Assembly (NCBI GenBank): GCA_950022655.1 | Contig: OX465584.1 | Coordinates: 2,179,694-2,243,693 of the forward strand | Reading direction: 5' to 3' | DNA: 64,000 nucleotides | Source: Alentia gelatinosa | Lineage: Eukaryota > Annelida > Polychaeta > Phyllodocida > Polynoidae | In this document: positions 12,628-24,850 of the stretch, in pieces | Numbering within the stretch: position 1 is the first letter of the stretch | Layout of the letters: each line of letters starts with the position of its first letter | The notes under the pieces: model-generated | What the model was told of the DNA's origin: nothing | The model's input: only the letters and a program-made list of their open reading frames with translations | Database searches by the model: none | Made by a program: the position numbers and the translations under genes

Positions 12628-13076
12628 GGGTGACCCATGGCCGCTGGTCAGGGGCGGTCATTGCTCCCCCTGGCGCATCCCCTCACTAGCGCATCCTGCG
12701 CACCCCCCTCTAGCGTACACTATGCGCACCATGCACCCATGTGCAGCCACTCTACTCTCACATACCCCTCACTCTTCTCCAGTCCTCCACTCCGTACACA
12801 CGTACATTTTTCTTCCCCACCCACCCTCACCTCATCTCCTTCTTCTTCTACTCTTGTAAGCCTATTTCTATATTAACTATATATACTTACATCATTGTTA
12901 TATAACTATACATACTTATTATAATTGACACCATATGCAATATGTCACTTATACACTATGACTTCCTTATGATAATTGACATCTTATTACATTGGTCAAT
13001 TATCAATTTCATATTGATACTACCTTATCAATATTCATGTTTATAAGGTCTTCATAAAATTAAATGAAATTGTATT
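12628..13076. other. Spacer between the two direct repeats
   Basis: Begins C-rich, includes a pyrimidine tract (TCCTTCTTCTTCTACTCTT) and then becomes AT-rich. No coding content is recognised. It is probably the 3' region of the DIRS-type element or a later insertion. Confidence 0.35.
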
Positions 13077-13121
13077 CGCCCATTTACGGCTTCACCTTTT
13101 GTGTCCAGGGTAGGGGTAATG
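13077..13121 (+). repeat. Direct repeat, copy 2
   Basis: Second copy of the repeat at 12584-12627, opening CCCATTTACGGCTTCACC and closing CAGGGTAGGGGTAATG, about 490 bp downstream in the same orientation. Confidence 0.7.
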
Positions 13122-14699
13122 CTTGATAACATACATATCGTGTACCTCACTTCGACGTCCATACAATGCTTTCTTCATCTCAAGAATCTTCTGATTTAAA
13201 ATCAATGATGAAATGTTTGGGCAATTTGATGTATCTGCATTTCTGAATATGTTTAATGGATTAATATTCTACTTTATGGAGTCATTGGTGATTTGCACAA
13301 AGGATACACAAAAGACAGATCCCCGCTGTAATATGTATCGATATTCAGTAGAAAACCGACAATGTATTGAAGACAGATATTGTGTTAGAAAAGTAGAAAG
13401 TTTCTTTGATTTACTCTATTTGGCAAATGCATCGCTGCACCCATGAGATCTGAAATCAGATGATTCTGGAGATGAAAGATCATAAAACAGCATCGTCTGA
13501 ACGCTGAGGCGAGGTTCGCCCGTAAACTGGGCTTGGCCAACAGACTACATCCGAGTCTTCATATTCCACCAAAACACACAACAAAGAATTTCCGCACACC
13601 CAAAGGACACCGCAAATAGTGTCATGGCTATCACGCTTTTTCATAAATCCTAATCCTTTCATCCATTTTGTATTAGCACCGTCGCAGCAGGATAATGAAA
13701 AGATATGAATACAAAATGATTTTGTGAATCCATTTAAGAAGCACCCTTTAGAAATAATGCTCCGTCGTGTTTTACCGAACTCATCGCCTGAGTTGAGATT
13801 GCGCCGCACGTTACATGAAAAGTGCACTTTATTAATGGGAATTCATTCTCCCTTTCTGCACACGCTATTGACGTCTGCGGTGTGACCGACCCCCGCGCCT
13901 CGCCCGGTTACAGCTCGTAGGTCAGCAGACCACACCAGAGAGGGCAGGACCCCACCCGAACATGGAAATCCCGGTCTCCACTTTCAGTATATACAACTCG
14001 TTCGACTTGTTTTGTGTAGGACTACCGTTCTTGACAACAAGAGAAACAGAAGCCCAATCTCTCCAGAACAGGTCACAGAACGATCACTGGCAACGAACAT
14101 CTGTCAGGAAGGAGAATCATAGACTCCCCAGAACTTATCATATACACAGAGATACATTAGAACATTTCTTTGTCAAATGCACAGAGGTGGAATTTCTTTG
14201 GTTTTGTTTTTGTTTTTTTAAGGCTTTATTTCATTCGATTGGTACAAGACATTGCTCTTCCAGCAATAGCGTGGGAACAGAGAATATGAAAAACAAACAG
14301 TGATGCGTATATGCAATGATATTGATGATCGACATTAAGGGAATATATATACTCCCTCTCCGACAAAAGAATAACACCTTCTGACCATAGTGTTAATGGT
14401 ACATTGCTTTAGATACGGCACCTGAGACTCATCCAGTTTATAGGCAATCTACCCCTTGATATGAGGGAATCATTGTATATACATTTGGTGCATAAAAGGT
14501 TGCAATGGCTCCTTGTAAACCTATGCCATCTGTACATCTATTCATTAAGCAATACCAATTGTTGAGCTTCAGATGATCTTATTCACCAGAATATATCTAT
14601 CTGCAATCACTTTCCCTTCATAAAACTAGCTTTTGAACATTCCTATTGTAGGTCTGCAGGTATGGTGTTCCACAGGCTGGTCCGAAAATGAATAGCTGA
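13122..14699. other. No gene recognised
   Basis: Reading frames of up to about 115 codons occur on both strands (for example 13480-13827 on the minus strand) but overlap one another. They have no recognised motif. Confidence 0.4.
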
Positions 14700-15480
14700 T
14701 TTTCTAAATCTTTCTTTCTGGGGCCTTGGCAAGTACAGTTGGCTCTTGTTCAGAGATCGAGCGCACATTCTGTTCATGTCTCGGTTAACTACTTAACCTG
14801 ACCTATATTGTCCAGACTTCTGATAATCCCTGCTAGGAGAATTCCTCTCCTCTCTTCTGGTTTTCTAACATTACATTTGCTCAATGATTCCTCTGTTCTA
14901 ATAAACTTGTTATCATGATAGGCCTCTCTTCTCAGAGCTATTCTGAGCACTCTGTAAATGCCACGGTCCCGCTTCGTCTTGGTATCCATAGAGGCCCCTT
15001 CCAGTAAGAAGGACCAGTGGTCCACTACCGGGAGTAGGCAGGTTGAGACAATATTTAACACTGTTTGTTTTTTTCCAAATCTTCTGATTCTGTGAAAGAT
15101 CGCATCATTTGTTATTTACAATTTGCAGGAGCTTCAAACCATGCTTATCAAAATTTAGATCTGTGTCTATGACTGCACCAAAATAGTTCACTTCCTCTGT
15201 TGAGGCTAGTTTCTCATTCCCCAGCCTATTTCCCCTCTCTTAGTTACATTTATCTTTTGCCTGCTACCATGATACATAATCCTAGTTTTATTCACATTGA
15301 TACTTAGTTTATTTGATGAATACCAAGCATATAGCCTATCCACTGCATACTGGATTTTGGATTCAGCCCCTGGAAGGTCCTTGTTGCTGGCCACGACCAC
15401 CAAATCATCTGCGTTCATGAGTATAAAATAATCATCAGATAGACAGTCAGACAGATCGTTGACATAAATGAGGATGAGCA
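14700..15480 (-). pseudogene. LINE relic, C-terminal half of RT (minus strand)
   Basis: Reading on the minus strand, the segment starts with IYVNDLSD, then NADDLVVVASN (the normal YADD box is altered to NADD). It is followed by the thumb-like SINVNKTRIMYHGS, the FGAVIDTDLNFDKHG block and a C-terminal region around 15061-14789 typical of APE-type LINE ORF2. The endonuclease and fingers are absent. Upstream in the element's direction the similarity is lost next to a poly-C tract (about 15525-15552). Several frameshifts and stops are present. Confidence 0.75.
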
Positions 15481-15628
15481 GAGGTTATCTCTTTCCAGTA
15501 AGTGCTGTACTGATCTAAAGACTGCCCCCCGCCCCCCCCCCCCCCCCCCCCAGTGCTCCTGCTTTTTCTGAACCCTTCCAGATATGTGTAGAGTTGTCTG
15601 GGACAACAGCTTCCTTGGGACGGGTAAT

Positions 15629-15967
15629 ATGAGAAAACTGTATTCCTGTGGCCGAATTATTATTTTACTGAACCCCTAGGTAAACTAATAATTCAAACAC
15701 AGGTATACGGTTTTCTTATTATTATACACCTCAAAATAATTACAATAATGTCAATAATTAAGCCGTAGCAGGTAGCGCTAATCGAATCGACGTAAACCGT
15801 CCGCCATTTTGTTTTTGCCCGTGAGTAGCGACTGCGCATGGGATGTAATACGTTCACACTGTGAGCGTATGCACGGATACGGTCCACCATTGCCGAATTA
15901 TATGATTAATGTATGCCTATCAATGGGGAGTATAGACCTCTCATTCGCTCATAGATATATAATAATA
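15629..15967 (-). mobile_element. Hairpin-tailed TIR element, family D copy 2
   Basis: A palindrome at 15629-15713 opens GAGAAAACTGTATTCCTGTG and closes CACAGGTATACGGTTTTC. It is followed directly by TTATTATTATACACCT, the same junction as in the family D copy at 4400. The other core end is AGATATATAATAATA at 15953-15967, an imperfect inverted repeat of the first. The core is only about 250 bp, so this is a deleted copy or a shorter subfamily. No reading frame is supported. Confidence 0.65.
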
Positions 15968-16837
15968 CACACACAAGCCTCCAGTTGTTATTAAGCGTTA
16001 AATTGATTTCAGGAGCGAAGCCACCATCCCCTTCTTCCAACTTGGTGGGAAATGTGACGCTGTGATCAACTGGCACAGGAGTTGGGCAAATTGTTCTTAA
16101 CATGACAGAAGTGAGTTACGTAGCAAAATACATTTCACCTTCTCCATCCCTGAAGATTTATCAACTGGTATATTTTTTTATCGGTTTTACCACCTCACTC
16201 TCAGCTACACATTCATGATCCAGTTCCCATCCCCAATAGTTCTCCCGATTTACATACATTAAAAGTAACCTTTCATTCAGCAAAGCACTCAGTACTTACC
16301 CTATCAAATTAAAGAAAACATTTGCATATGCAGCACATTTATCTAGAGGTATCATTATAAACCTGTGGTAGTACAATCTACACATACTTCCCGCTCCTAC
16401 CCATGTCGTATTTATATCTGTACAGCACCTACATGATGTACGGCGTACGTGATCACGCGACCAACGCATGAGTGAGAATGATTCTGATTGGTTAATATTA
16501 TGGAGGTGCTTGGAGCGCGAAATTCAAAATGGCCGACGAAATCATCGTATCGATAGCTTATCCAGATAGCATAATTTAATAATAAATAGCGTAAGTAGTA
16601 CACATCGGGATGATTTGCAAGACAAAAACATATAATTCATGAAGAAATTAAAGTATAAATGTAACTTACGTAGTGCTCCGACGCCACAATGGCCAAACCG
16701 GAAGTAGACCTATGAAACGTAAACAAAGGGGTTCGATAATGAAGAATTGGATATAAAAGCAACAAACAGGATTATAATTCTGTGAAATATTAAATAAATG
16801 ATATTTAACAATTATTTAATGTCAATAAATATGTAAC
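15968..16837. other. No gene recognised
   Basis: Unique-looking sequence. Around 16490-16535 an ATTGG motif and AAAATGGCCGACG could be promoter-like, but nothing transcribed can be tied to them. Confidence 0.35.
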
Positions 16838-18690
16838 TAATGATACATGATATTGAGTATCTTGTCGTAGAAATAGCCAAACCTCAAACAAAAAAGCTAC
16901 TAGTTATTACTGTATATTTCACCCATGTAGGTAGAACAGATCGTGCTTTAGAATATTTATCTAGAATTTTAAAAGATTAGCAATTTAAGGATCACGAATA
17001 CTGGATTCTAGGTGACTATAACATCAATTTCCTGAAAGATAAGGATACTGAGGTGGATAAGTTTAATGACTTCTGTACTGATTTCTCTCTAAAAAAACAT
17101 ATACATATGTGTACCAGGCCTTTTAAAATGAAAAGTTCTTGTATCGATAACATAGTCACCAACTCATGTGATATAAACAAACAGGGGGTATTGAACTTTT
17201 TTCGTAGTGATCATCTGCCAGTATTTGCCTTTAGACAAAAGCATATTCCTAATAAATCAAAAATTACGATAACAGGGTGGAGTTACTTAAAACATAGTAC
17301 AGATAAGCTAAAAAAAATGGCTTCTAAATATGCACTGAGATCTCTTTTGGACACTACAGGATGCAGATGAATTATGGGACCTCTTGTATAAAACTCTAAC
17401 GGATTATTTGGACTTCTATTGGCCTCTGCGGACCTTGGACGTTATTGACAAGGATATCAAATGGATGAATCAGGAGATTTGATCACTCATGCATGACAGG
17501 GATAAACATTTTGGTACCTTTCGGGACTTAGCTATATTATCGCGTGCAAAAAAACTGAAAAGCAAGATACAAAGAGCTATCTGAAATGCCAAGGCAAATG
17601 TAGTCAATGATGTATTAGAAGATACTATTTCAAATCCCAAGAAATTCTGGATGCAGATAAATAAATTGCTAAAGCCCAAGACACTCACTACCGCCCTGCT
17701 TCTAAAGCACACAGAATCCAATGAAGATATTCACCCAAGTAATTCTGCAGATTATCTTAACACCTACTTTGCTGGCATCGGAGAAAAACTTGTAGGTACT
17801 CGCCAAACCAACTCTGATAGTTTAAACTGTAATTATGAAATTTCACATGAAATATCTGATCTCATAGTAGAGAAGCGGCTACTCTATACTCTTATTAATG
17901 ATATTGCCCCTGGAAAAACCTCAGGGCTAGAAAATGGGCGCTCCTCGGTGTTAAAAGAATTCATGCAACTTACTCTTGAGCAGTTCTGTTATCTATCAAA
18001 CTAGCTACGATACCGGTATTTTTCCTAAGGCCTGGAAATGTGCAAACCTTACGCTGATCCCCAAAACTAATGATCACTCAAAGCCGGACAACTGGAGACC
18101 TATCTCCCTACTTCCAGTTCCTGCTAAGATGGGTGTAAAGATCTTCCATGAGAATTTGACGACACATTTAAATCAGAATGATATATTTCTCAACCAGCAA
18201 TTTAGTTTTCAGAAGAACTGTGGTACGGTCGATGCTATTTACCAGATCCTGTCAGACTTATATAAAGCACAGGATGTAAGGAAACTTACAGGGGCTATTT
18301 TTATTGATCTCCGTAAGGCATTCTACAGTGTGCACCATGCTCTACTTATCGCTAAGATTAAGAAACTTGGTATAAAAGAAAAATCACATATCTAGGTTAT
18401 CTTTGTATCTGCATGCTAGGAAACAAAGGATAAAATTTCAGGATAGTATTTTGTCATGGGCTAACATTGGTTTTGGTGTCCCCCAGGGATCAGTCTTAGG
18501 TCCGTCACTGTCCATCTTTTTTATTAACGATGTTAAACGTGTTATCAAAAACTGTAAATTTCTGTTATATGCAGACGACCTCATCATCTATACTTCCGAC
18601 AAAGAACCTATAATCATTAGAAATAGACTACAGGGTGATTTTGATGCTTTTTTTTATTGGTTCAGTCGCCAGAGCATGGGTAAAAACTAA
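16838..18690 (+). pseudogene. LINE ORF2 fragment: APE endonuclease plus partial RT
   Basis: From about 16850 the frame reads IEYLVVEIA, then ILGDYNINF (endonuclease metal-binding box), SCIDNIVTN and FFRSDHLPVF (catalytic SDH). A linker with NTYFAGIGEKL follows, then the RT blocks LIPKTNDHSKPDNWRPISLL, IFIDLRKAFYSVHH, GFGVPQGSVLGPSL and LLYADDLIIY. It stops at about 18690 in the palm, so the thumb and C-terminus are missing and there is no poly(A) tail. Stops and frameshifts occur at about 16978, 17370, 17480 and 18004. It abuts the tyrosine-recombinase exon at 18691. Confidence 0.88.
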
Positions 18691-20027
18691 CTGGGTAAAA
18701 TACTAAAAGAGAGCTCCCTAGAGGCTGGTATAACAGGTAAAAAAATTACGAACCATTCAGTTCGTAAAACTGCTTGCAGTTCTTTGATCCATGTGGGCGT
18801 GCCCGTGAATCTCATAGCACAATTATCTGGGACCTGTTTCACTAGTTTTGTGACATGTCTAAATGTCGAGACATGTCTAGATGGTTTGTCCGGTTTCATA
18901 AGAACTAGACATTAGACTTCGTTTTTTCCGTTCTTGCCTGCACCGTTGGTGCCGCTTTTCATGTATGTCTAATACTTTTGTCACGAAACTAGTGAAACAG
19001 GGCCATGATGTGTCTAGATTTGTCTAATTGTTATGGGGTCTGTCTCTTCTTAAGGGCAGCTTCTTGTGTTGTCACGAAACTAGACAACCCCAATGTCTGT
19101 ATGGTGTCACAGACATGTCACGAAACTACTGAAACTGGGAGCTGTTTCAAAACCATAGACTTAACCCACGTTTTGAAACAGCTCCCAGGTCCCTGGACAT
19201 AAATCGATACAAAGCCTACAAGCATATGCTACTGCCAGTGGGGAACAACAAAAAGCAATGTACGCTATTCTAAACAAAGGAGACAAGCGGTTCGCCTTAC
19301 CGAGTGTAGCGAAGGAGACATCTGGCTTCATCAAGTTGAAAGCAGTGAGTATTCTTGAATCCCAATTAAATGTTTATATCCGATATGAATAATCCATGGT
19401 AAAATCCTGAAGACAACATAAGGATTCCTTTGTTGTGAGTTACTTTCAATTCTGACCAGCACATATCAATCACCGTTGTCCTAGTGAATTTCTGAAATTG
19501 CAGGGGGGGGGGGGTTCTGAATTCACTTCATGTTGTATATCCTTCTGATCCATGTGAATTGTTGCGATGTCTTATAATAATCCGTGTGATTTGTGTTCTT
19601 GTACTATTTCACACAGATTGAAGAAACTCCTGCAACGACTTTACCCAAATCACTGCAGTTGAGTAGGAAACGTAGCTTGTGTGCTCCGTGTTTGGATGGA
19701 AGTGTGACAGCTAGGCCTTTGAAGAGAACTACTACCGAAGACTCGTTTGATGATGATGAAGACACTGGAAATGTAAGTAAAAATTAACATTAGTGAACCT
19801 TTATAACGTCAAAGCGTACAGATTGATATAGATCTATTACTGAAAAAATATGATCTTGTTATATTTTCAGGGCACGATGTTGACTCGAGAATTGCTAGGA
19901 CCTGAGTGGGGATGATATGCCTGTGGCGGTTCCAGCACCTGCTCCGGTGACTGCTTTGAGGGGATCCCGTAGAAGTGTGACAAGTCTCAACAGACAAGAC
20001 TTCATAAGCGGACGGGATCTACTTTAA
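18691..20027 (+). pseudogene. 3' exons of a Crypton/DUF3504-type tyrosine recombinase gene
   Basis: The first exon part (18691-18829, resumed at 19196-19344 after a MITE) encodes the catalytic C-terminus. KITNHSVRKT carries the H-x-x-R pair (H at 18754, R at 18763), and LSGHKS follows after the MITE (H at 19198). SLQAYA holds the presumed nucleophile Y at 19225, nine residues after H as usual. GT-AG introns in phase 0 then join 19617-19772 (acidic tail FDDDEDTG) and an exon from 19871. That exon reaches a stop at 19913 in one frame. A shift of one base opens MPVAVPAPAP to 20027. The pattern matches animal DUF3504 proteins derived from Cryptons. The upstream catalytic arginine and N-terminus are missing where the LINE abuts. 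Confidence 0.75.
18830..19192. mobile_element. 363-bp MITE, family F, inside the recombinase exon
   Basis: Ends GGACCTG and CAGGTCC form a 7-bp terminal inverted repeat, flanked by CTG at 18827-18829 and 19193-19195. Removing the element and one CTG restores the reading frame across LSG-H. Inside are further inverted repeats (CTGTTTCACTAGTTTTGTGAC against GTCACGAAACTAGTGAAACA). A right-end hairpin pairs GGGAGCTGTTTCAAAAC with GTTTTGAAACAGCTCCC. A truncated copy is at 56279. Confidence 0.85.
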
Positions 20028-20044
20028 GTGGTTGTACAGTCAAC

Positions 20045-23000
20045 ATAAATGTTAAATTTTTTTTTAATTTTTTTTATTGGGTCAGTTCGCAGTACAATCA
20101 AGACGCGTTCTACCACTTTCCCGTTTCAGTCAGTCGATCTCATACATTACCTAATAATGCAGTACAGTTGGTTCACTATTTGACATTTTAGATATATAAA
20201 GAACACAAAGTCAACTAACACATAAACCAACAAATAATGATAATACATCCATAACCTCAAGAGATACAAGAGACACATACAATCATTTTAGTCCTATCAA
20301 GCAATCGAGAGCAGAAATGACAACATGCAAACTCCACACATAAGTGGAAATAACTACAACTCTTCTAGGAAGCCAATCTGTTTTTTAAAGGCCTCCTTTG
20401 TATTACATTTCTTTACCTGCTCCAGAACCTTATTCCAGAGGCACTTGCCTATATAGATTTGCGATATTTTAACAAACTCTGTCTTTGGTCTTGGTAATTC
20501 AAACAGAATCTTGTTTTTCGATCTTGTATATATTTGATGCACAATCGGCTTCACCTGACTATGTGGTGCCTCTCGGTCATCGGTAGCATTTACATGCATA
20601 TCCGGTGCTGTTATTTGTTAGCATTCCTGCTCTCAGTGCAACACGTCTCATATAAGAGGCTAACAGTTCCTTTCTTCGTCTTTCCAAGGACAGAACACCA
20701 CACCTAGTATGTAATTCCCTGACAGTGTGCACCATGGGACCCACACCCAGGATTTGTCTCAATCCCAGATTTTGCAGCCTCTGGAGCTTGTCCTGCATCT
20801 TTCTGCTTGCGCAAAAATGCAAAAAACTAGCATAATCAATCACAGTGGTTACCATCTGTTTATATACTTTAACTGCTACTTTCTTGCTCATCATGTATCA
20901 CACTTTTCCAAGTAGATTCAGTTTATGATTCAGTTTCTTGATTACCATCCTCATATTTTTTATCAAAAGTGAGGTGTTAATCTATGTTTGTACCAAGGTA
21001 GGGATAATCACCTTCCACACTAAGTTTCTCTAATCCTACATATAGATCTGGGAACTTTTGTCTAGCTAGTCGTTGTTTGGAGCCATACCAAACCACCTTC
21101 GTTTTTTTACTATTGATACTAAGTAAGTGTTTCTTTGTCCACTCCCACAGTTCATCTAACCCGAGTTGTATGGTACTATCAAGTTTGGTTATGTCTTTAC
21201 CAGATTTATAGATGACTATATCATCTGCATACATTTTGTATGATAGTTCATGTTCAGCCATGATCTTGGAGATATCATCCACATAATAAATAAATAGGAG
21301 GGGTCCCAAGACTGATCCTTGGGGCACACCATACGGAATGTTTGCCCAGCCAGAAAAATCATTACCAAACCGTGATCTTTGTTTGCGTTTTTTTTAGGTA
21401 AATATCAATCCACATCAGGTTGTTACCATCCATACCTATGTCCAATAGTTTTTCTAATAGTTTCCCATGGTGTACACTGTCAAAGGCCTTATGGAAGTCA
21501 ACATATATAGCGCCCGTAATCAGAGCTTCATCCCTTGTACAATACAGGTCACACACAAAATCCATCACAGCGTCAAAAGTTCCCTTACCTTTTTGATAGC
21601 CAAATTGGTTTTTGTTTATCAATCCTTTGCTCTCCATTATTCTAGATAGGTTTACATGCATTAAATGCTAAGCTAGTTTGGATTCTAGCGGTAAGATGGG
21701 CTTATTAATATCAATCTCTTTCACTAATTCGATAACAGTATCTGCATGCACCTTTAGTGTGGGCTCATTACTAGAATAATGTATATCAAACTTGCCATGG
21801 TCCAAGTAAGCTACTACAATGGTCGGGTCAATTTTCTTTGCTAGTTTCTCCCCAATACCAGCGAAATAACTATTCACAAAACCAGGAGCGTCCTTTGGTT
21901 CAATTTTCCCTTCATCTTCATCCTCAAACACAGGTGCAACATCTGGTCCCCGAGGGTTCATAACAGATTTCACAACTCGCCAAAATGTCTTTGGATTACT
22001 TTCATTGTCCGACAACATTTTCTTAAATAAGTCACCTTTAGCCTTCTTAACCATCTTACCTACAATATTACATAGTCTTTTTGCATTGTTCAAGTACACC
22101 ACATCCTTACTTCTGCAAAATAATTTAGTATTTTGATCCCTCTCGATAATGTAGCTCATCGCTCATCCAACTCGCCTTTTCTTTCCTCATCTTCCAAGAC
22201 TTTATAGGACATTGATAGCCCACTATTTTATCTTCTAAGAAAGCCCACTTTGCTTCAGCATTATCCAAGGCCCAAAAGGCATCCCAATCCAATGATGCAA
22301 GCCATTCGTTCAGTGAATCATTTGTATACTTCTTATAATCATGACCAATAAAAGTTTTATCGACTCTTTTCTTATAGGGGGCGTGTTCATCGAGAACTAT
22401 CAAGTGATCGCTAAAATATAAATACAAAGTTTCCCATTCTTTCACATGGTCCGCATTTGTGAAAATAGCATCAATACTGGACGAATTACCCATTCCTGGT
22501 CTGGTCATTGTGTTAATCAGCCTTTTCAGCTTAAAGTTTCTCAACCTCCATCAGATTCCGGTTTGTAGCGTCACCTCTGTCACGAGCATCCATATTCATA
22601 TTGCCTATTAACCACAATTCTGTTTTGGTGAATCTTCTGTCCAAACAGATTCGCTGGATATAGTCATTTCAGACAATTGATGTTATTGCCTGGTGGTCTA
22701 TAGATGTTAATTACAGTGAAGACTATGACCTGGCTTGCTTACCGTCACTATGAGAGATTCTAAATTAGGGGACATACAATTCATATCTTCATAAACAGTG
22801 GCGTGCGTAGACCATTTATTATTAAAAAAATATTCCCACTCCACCTCCCTCCCTTCCCCAGAACCCTGTCATTTCTAATGAACTGAAAGTTTCCCAGATT
22901 TACATGATTTGACGAAATGTTTTTCTTTAGAAGAGTCTCAGAAATTCCAATGACATCGAAGAAGTCAATTGTATTGTGAATGTGTTTTACTTTACTAAAT

Positions 23001-23060
23001 AAGCTACAGATGTTTCAGTGAGCAATCTTGAAACCCTTTTTACCCGAAACTTCCTTAGTG
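20045..23060 (-). pseudogene. Nearly full-length APE-type LINE ORF2 (minus strand)
   Basis: From the 5' side (about 23040 leftward) the minus strand reads GFKIAH and FFDVIGISETLL (endonuclease start), INIYRPPGN and LWLIGNMNMDARD. These are followed by SSIDAIFTN and YFSDHLIVLDEH (catalytic SDH). A linker with NSYFAGIGEKL leads into the RT blocks AIYVDFHKAFDSVHHGK, MPQGSVLGPLLF and YADDIVIYKSG, and then the thumb. The C-terminal segment ends near 20357 and an A-rich tail (T-rich on the plus strand) lies at 20045-20085. The linker motif NSYFAGIGEKL matches NTYFAGIGEKL of the copy at 17 kb, so both belong to one clade. Several stops and frameshifts inactivate it, and no ORF1 is recognisable. Confidence 0.88.
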
Positions 23061-24850
23061 CTATGTGTCATTTAAGATGAAGAAAAAATAGAAACTTCCA
23101 TCAGAATACATAAGGTTTACCCTGCAATTACAATGTGTCATGTGCAAAATACCAACAACAAACATGGAAACAATGTATGGAATCTTATCTATAGATGGAA
23201 TGTGTCCTCGGCCATCCAAGCCGGGGGACACTGATGACAGTTGGCCCATGCAAAGCAATAGCCCCTGACTACCCTGAGTACTATTTGTAAGAAGGTTCTT
23301 CATACAAAAACCATTATAGTACTTTATAGGCACTGTACGTCGCCACTCCTTCGCAAGTTCTTATCTTCTATAAAGAAAGTATTGTCTGTTACTCACGGTT
23401 TTGGGCGTAATCCTTTCAGTCCTTATTACGCGCTGTAGCTCTCAGTGGCTGAGTGTTCAGTTTATCGCGTCGTCGAATCAGGAAGTTTTAGTAGCTGTCC
23501 GAAACCTCTCCGTTTCATCGTCTTCTCCGGTCTACCTAAGACGCTGGCTAAAAAACATAATGAAGAAAGATTTACTTGAGGTTCCCAAGAAGGCCTGCCG
23601 ACCAGCCGTTAGGGGTGACTGGAAATAGAACATTTAAGAAGCTGATCAATCTTTTCATCTTTCAACCAAAAGGGTTCATTCACAGACAAAGACTTCTATA
23701 CAAATTATCTCGATGTGACATCCTTCTTGACGTAACTTAGAAAATATAGGTATAGAAAAATGTACATGTTAACTGGAAGCGACTTCCTCAATGCACTTTG
23801 AGAGCGATGTCAGGCGTCGACAAAGACACAAAAAATACCGGTAAAAGAAGAGGTAATCTTTCCAGGGCAATTCAGCCCTGACAGTCTCACAAACCACAAA
23901 AAAATCAAAGACAGTCTTGTACTTATGATTTTGTATGTAGAGTTACGTCCTATATCATTGAGGTGTTAGTTCGTAATATCGTATGCCCTCGCATTGTAAA
24001 ATACCTTTCCATGACTTGTGTGTATTCACATTGTCGATGTAGACCTTACTCATGAAGGAAAAAAACGACCGAGAAATAAGGAAAAGGCCTCAAGATAACC
24101 AAAGACATTAAGAGGAAATTTATTTTACAAAAGGGGCAGAGGACTGTGTTCTTTAAAAAACTAGCAAAACAAATTGACAATCTTAAAGGTTGCCAGAAAA
24201 ATGTATGAGAGGAGAACAAAGGAAAGGAATTACAAAGCGCAAGGCAAAACTGTAAAACAGAAAAGTCTTGATTTCTCTACATGAACAAACAATGTCTTTA
24301 GAACAGAACTATACAAAATGTATGTTATTTCTGATTCACAGCTTGTAATCTAAGGAATGCATATTGTACACATACTTTGACAATAGAAAGATAAAATCTA
24401 GATTGATGTTGATCACAAGAAAATATGAGGGTGTCAGTTTGGAAAAAGGAATAGATGAAACGCATAGTTAGTTAGTTTAGGGATAACCATAGTTTAAGAA
24501 ATTAAAGGACATAAATAATAAGGAGAAAACCATAATGCTTCACACCATGTATAATAATTGCAGAATCTACAGGTTATGGCCCACATCCAGAAGGTCATGC
24601 TTTAAAGACGATGGAGATAAGTACAGACTATGGGGAACTAGCTAACCCAAGTGTTAGATGATCTTGTTGAAATCATAAAAGAATGGCAGATGGTGAGTCC
24701 ACCACTGACTATATTCCGAGGGCAGAGAAAGCCGGGACAATGCTCAAAGGAGTGAAATGTGAAGTGATGGTCTAATCATACCAATGTTGTTACATGGTCT
24801 TCGTGACTCTTCCAAAATGTGTGAGGTCTATGTAATGCAAAAAGAGAAAA
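23061..24850. other. No gene recognised
   Basis: A-rich unique-looking sequence. It may include the decayed 5' part of the copia element that follows, but nothing readable supports this before about 24850. A frame at 23401-23628 is unassigned. Confidence 0.4.
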
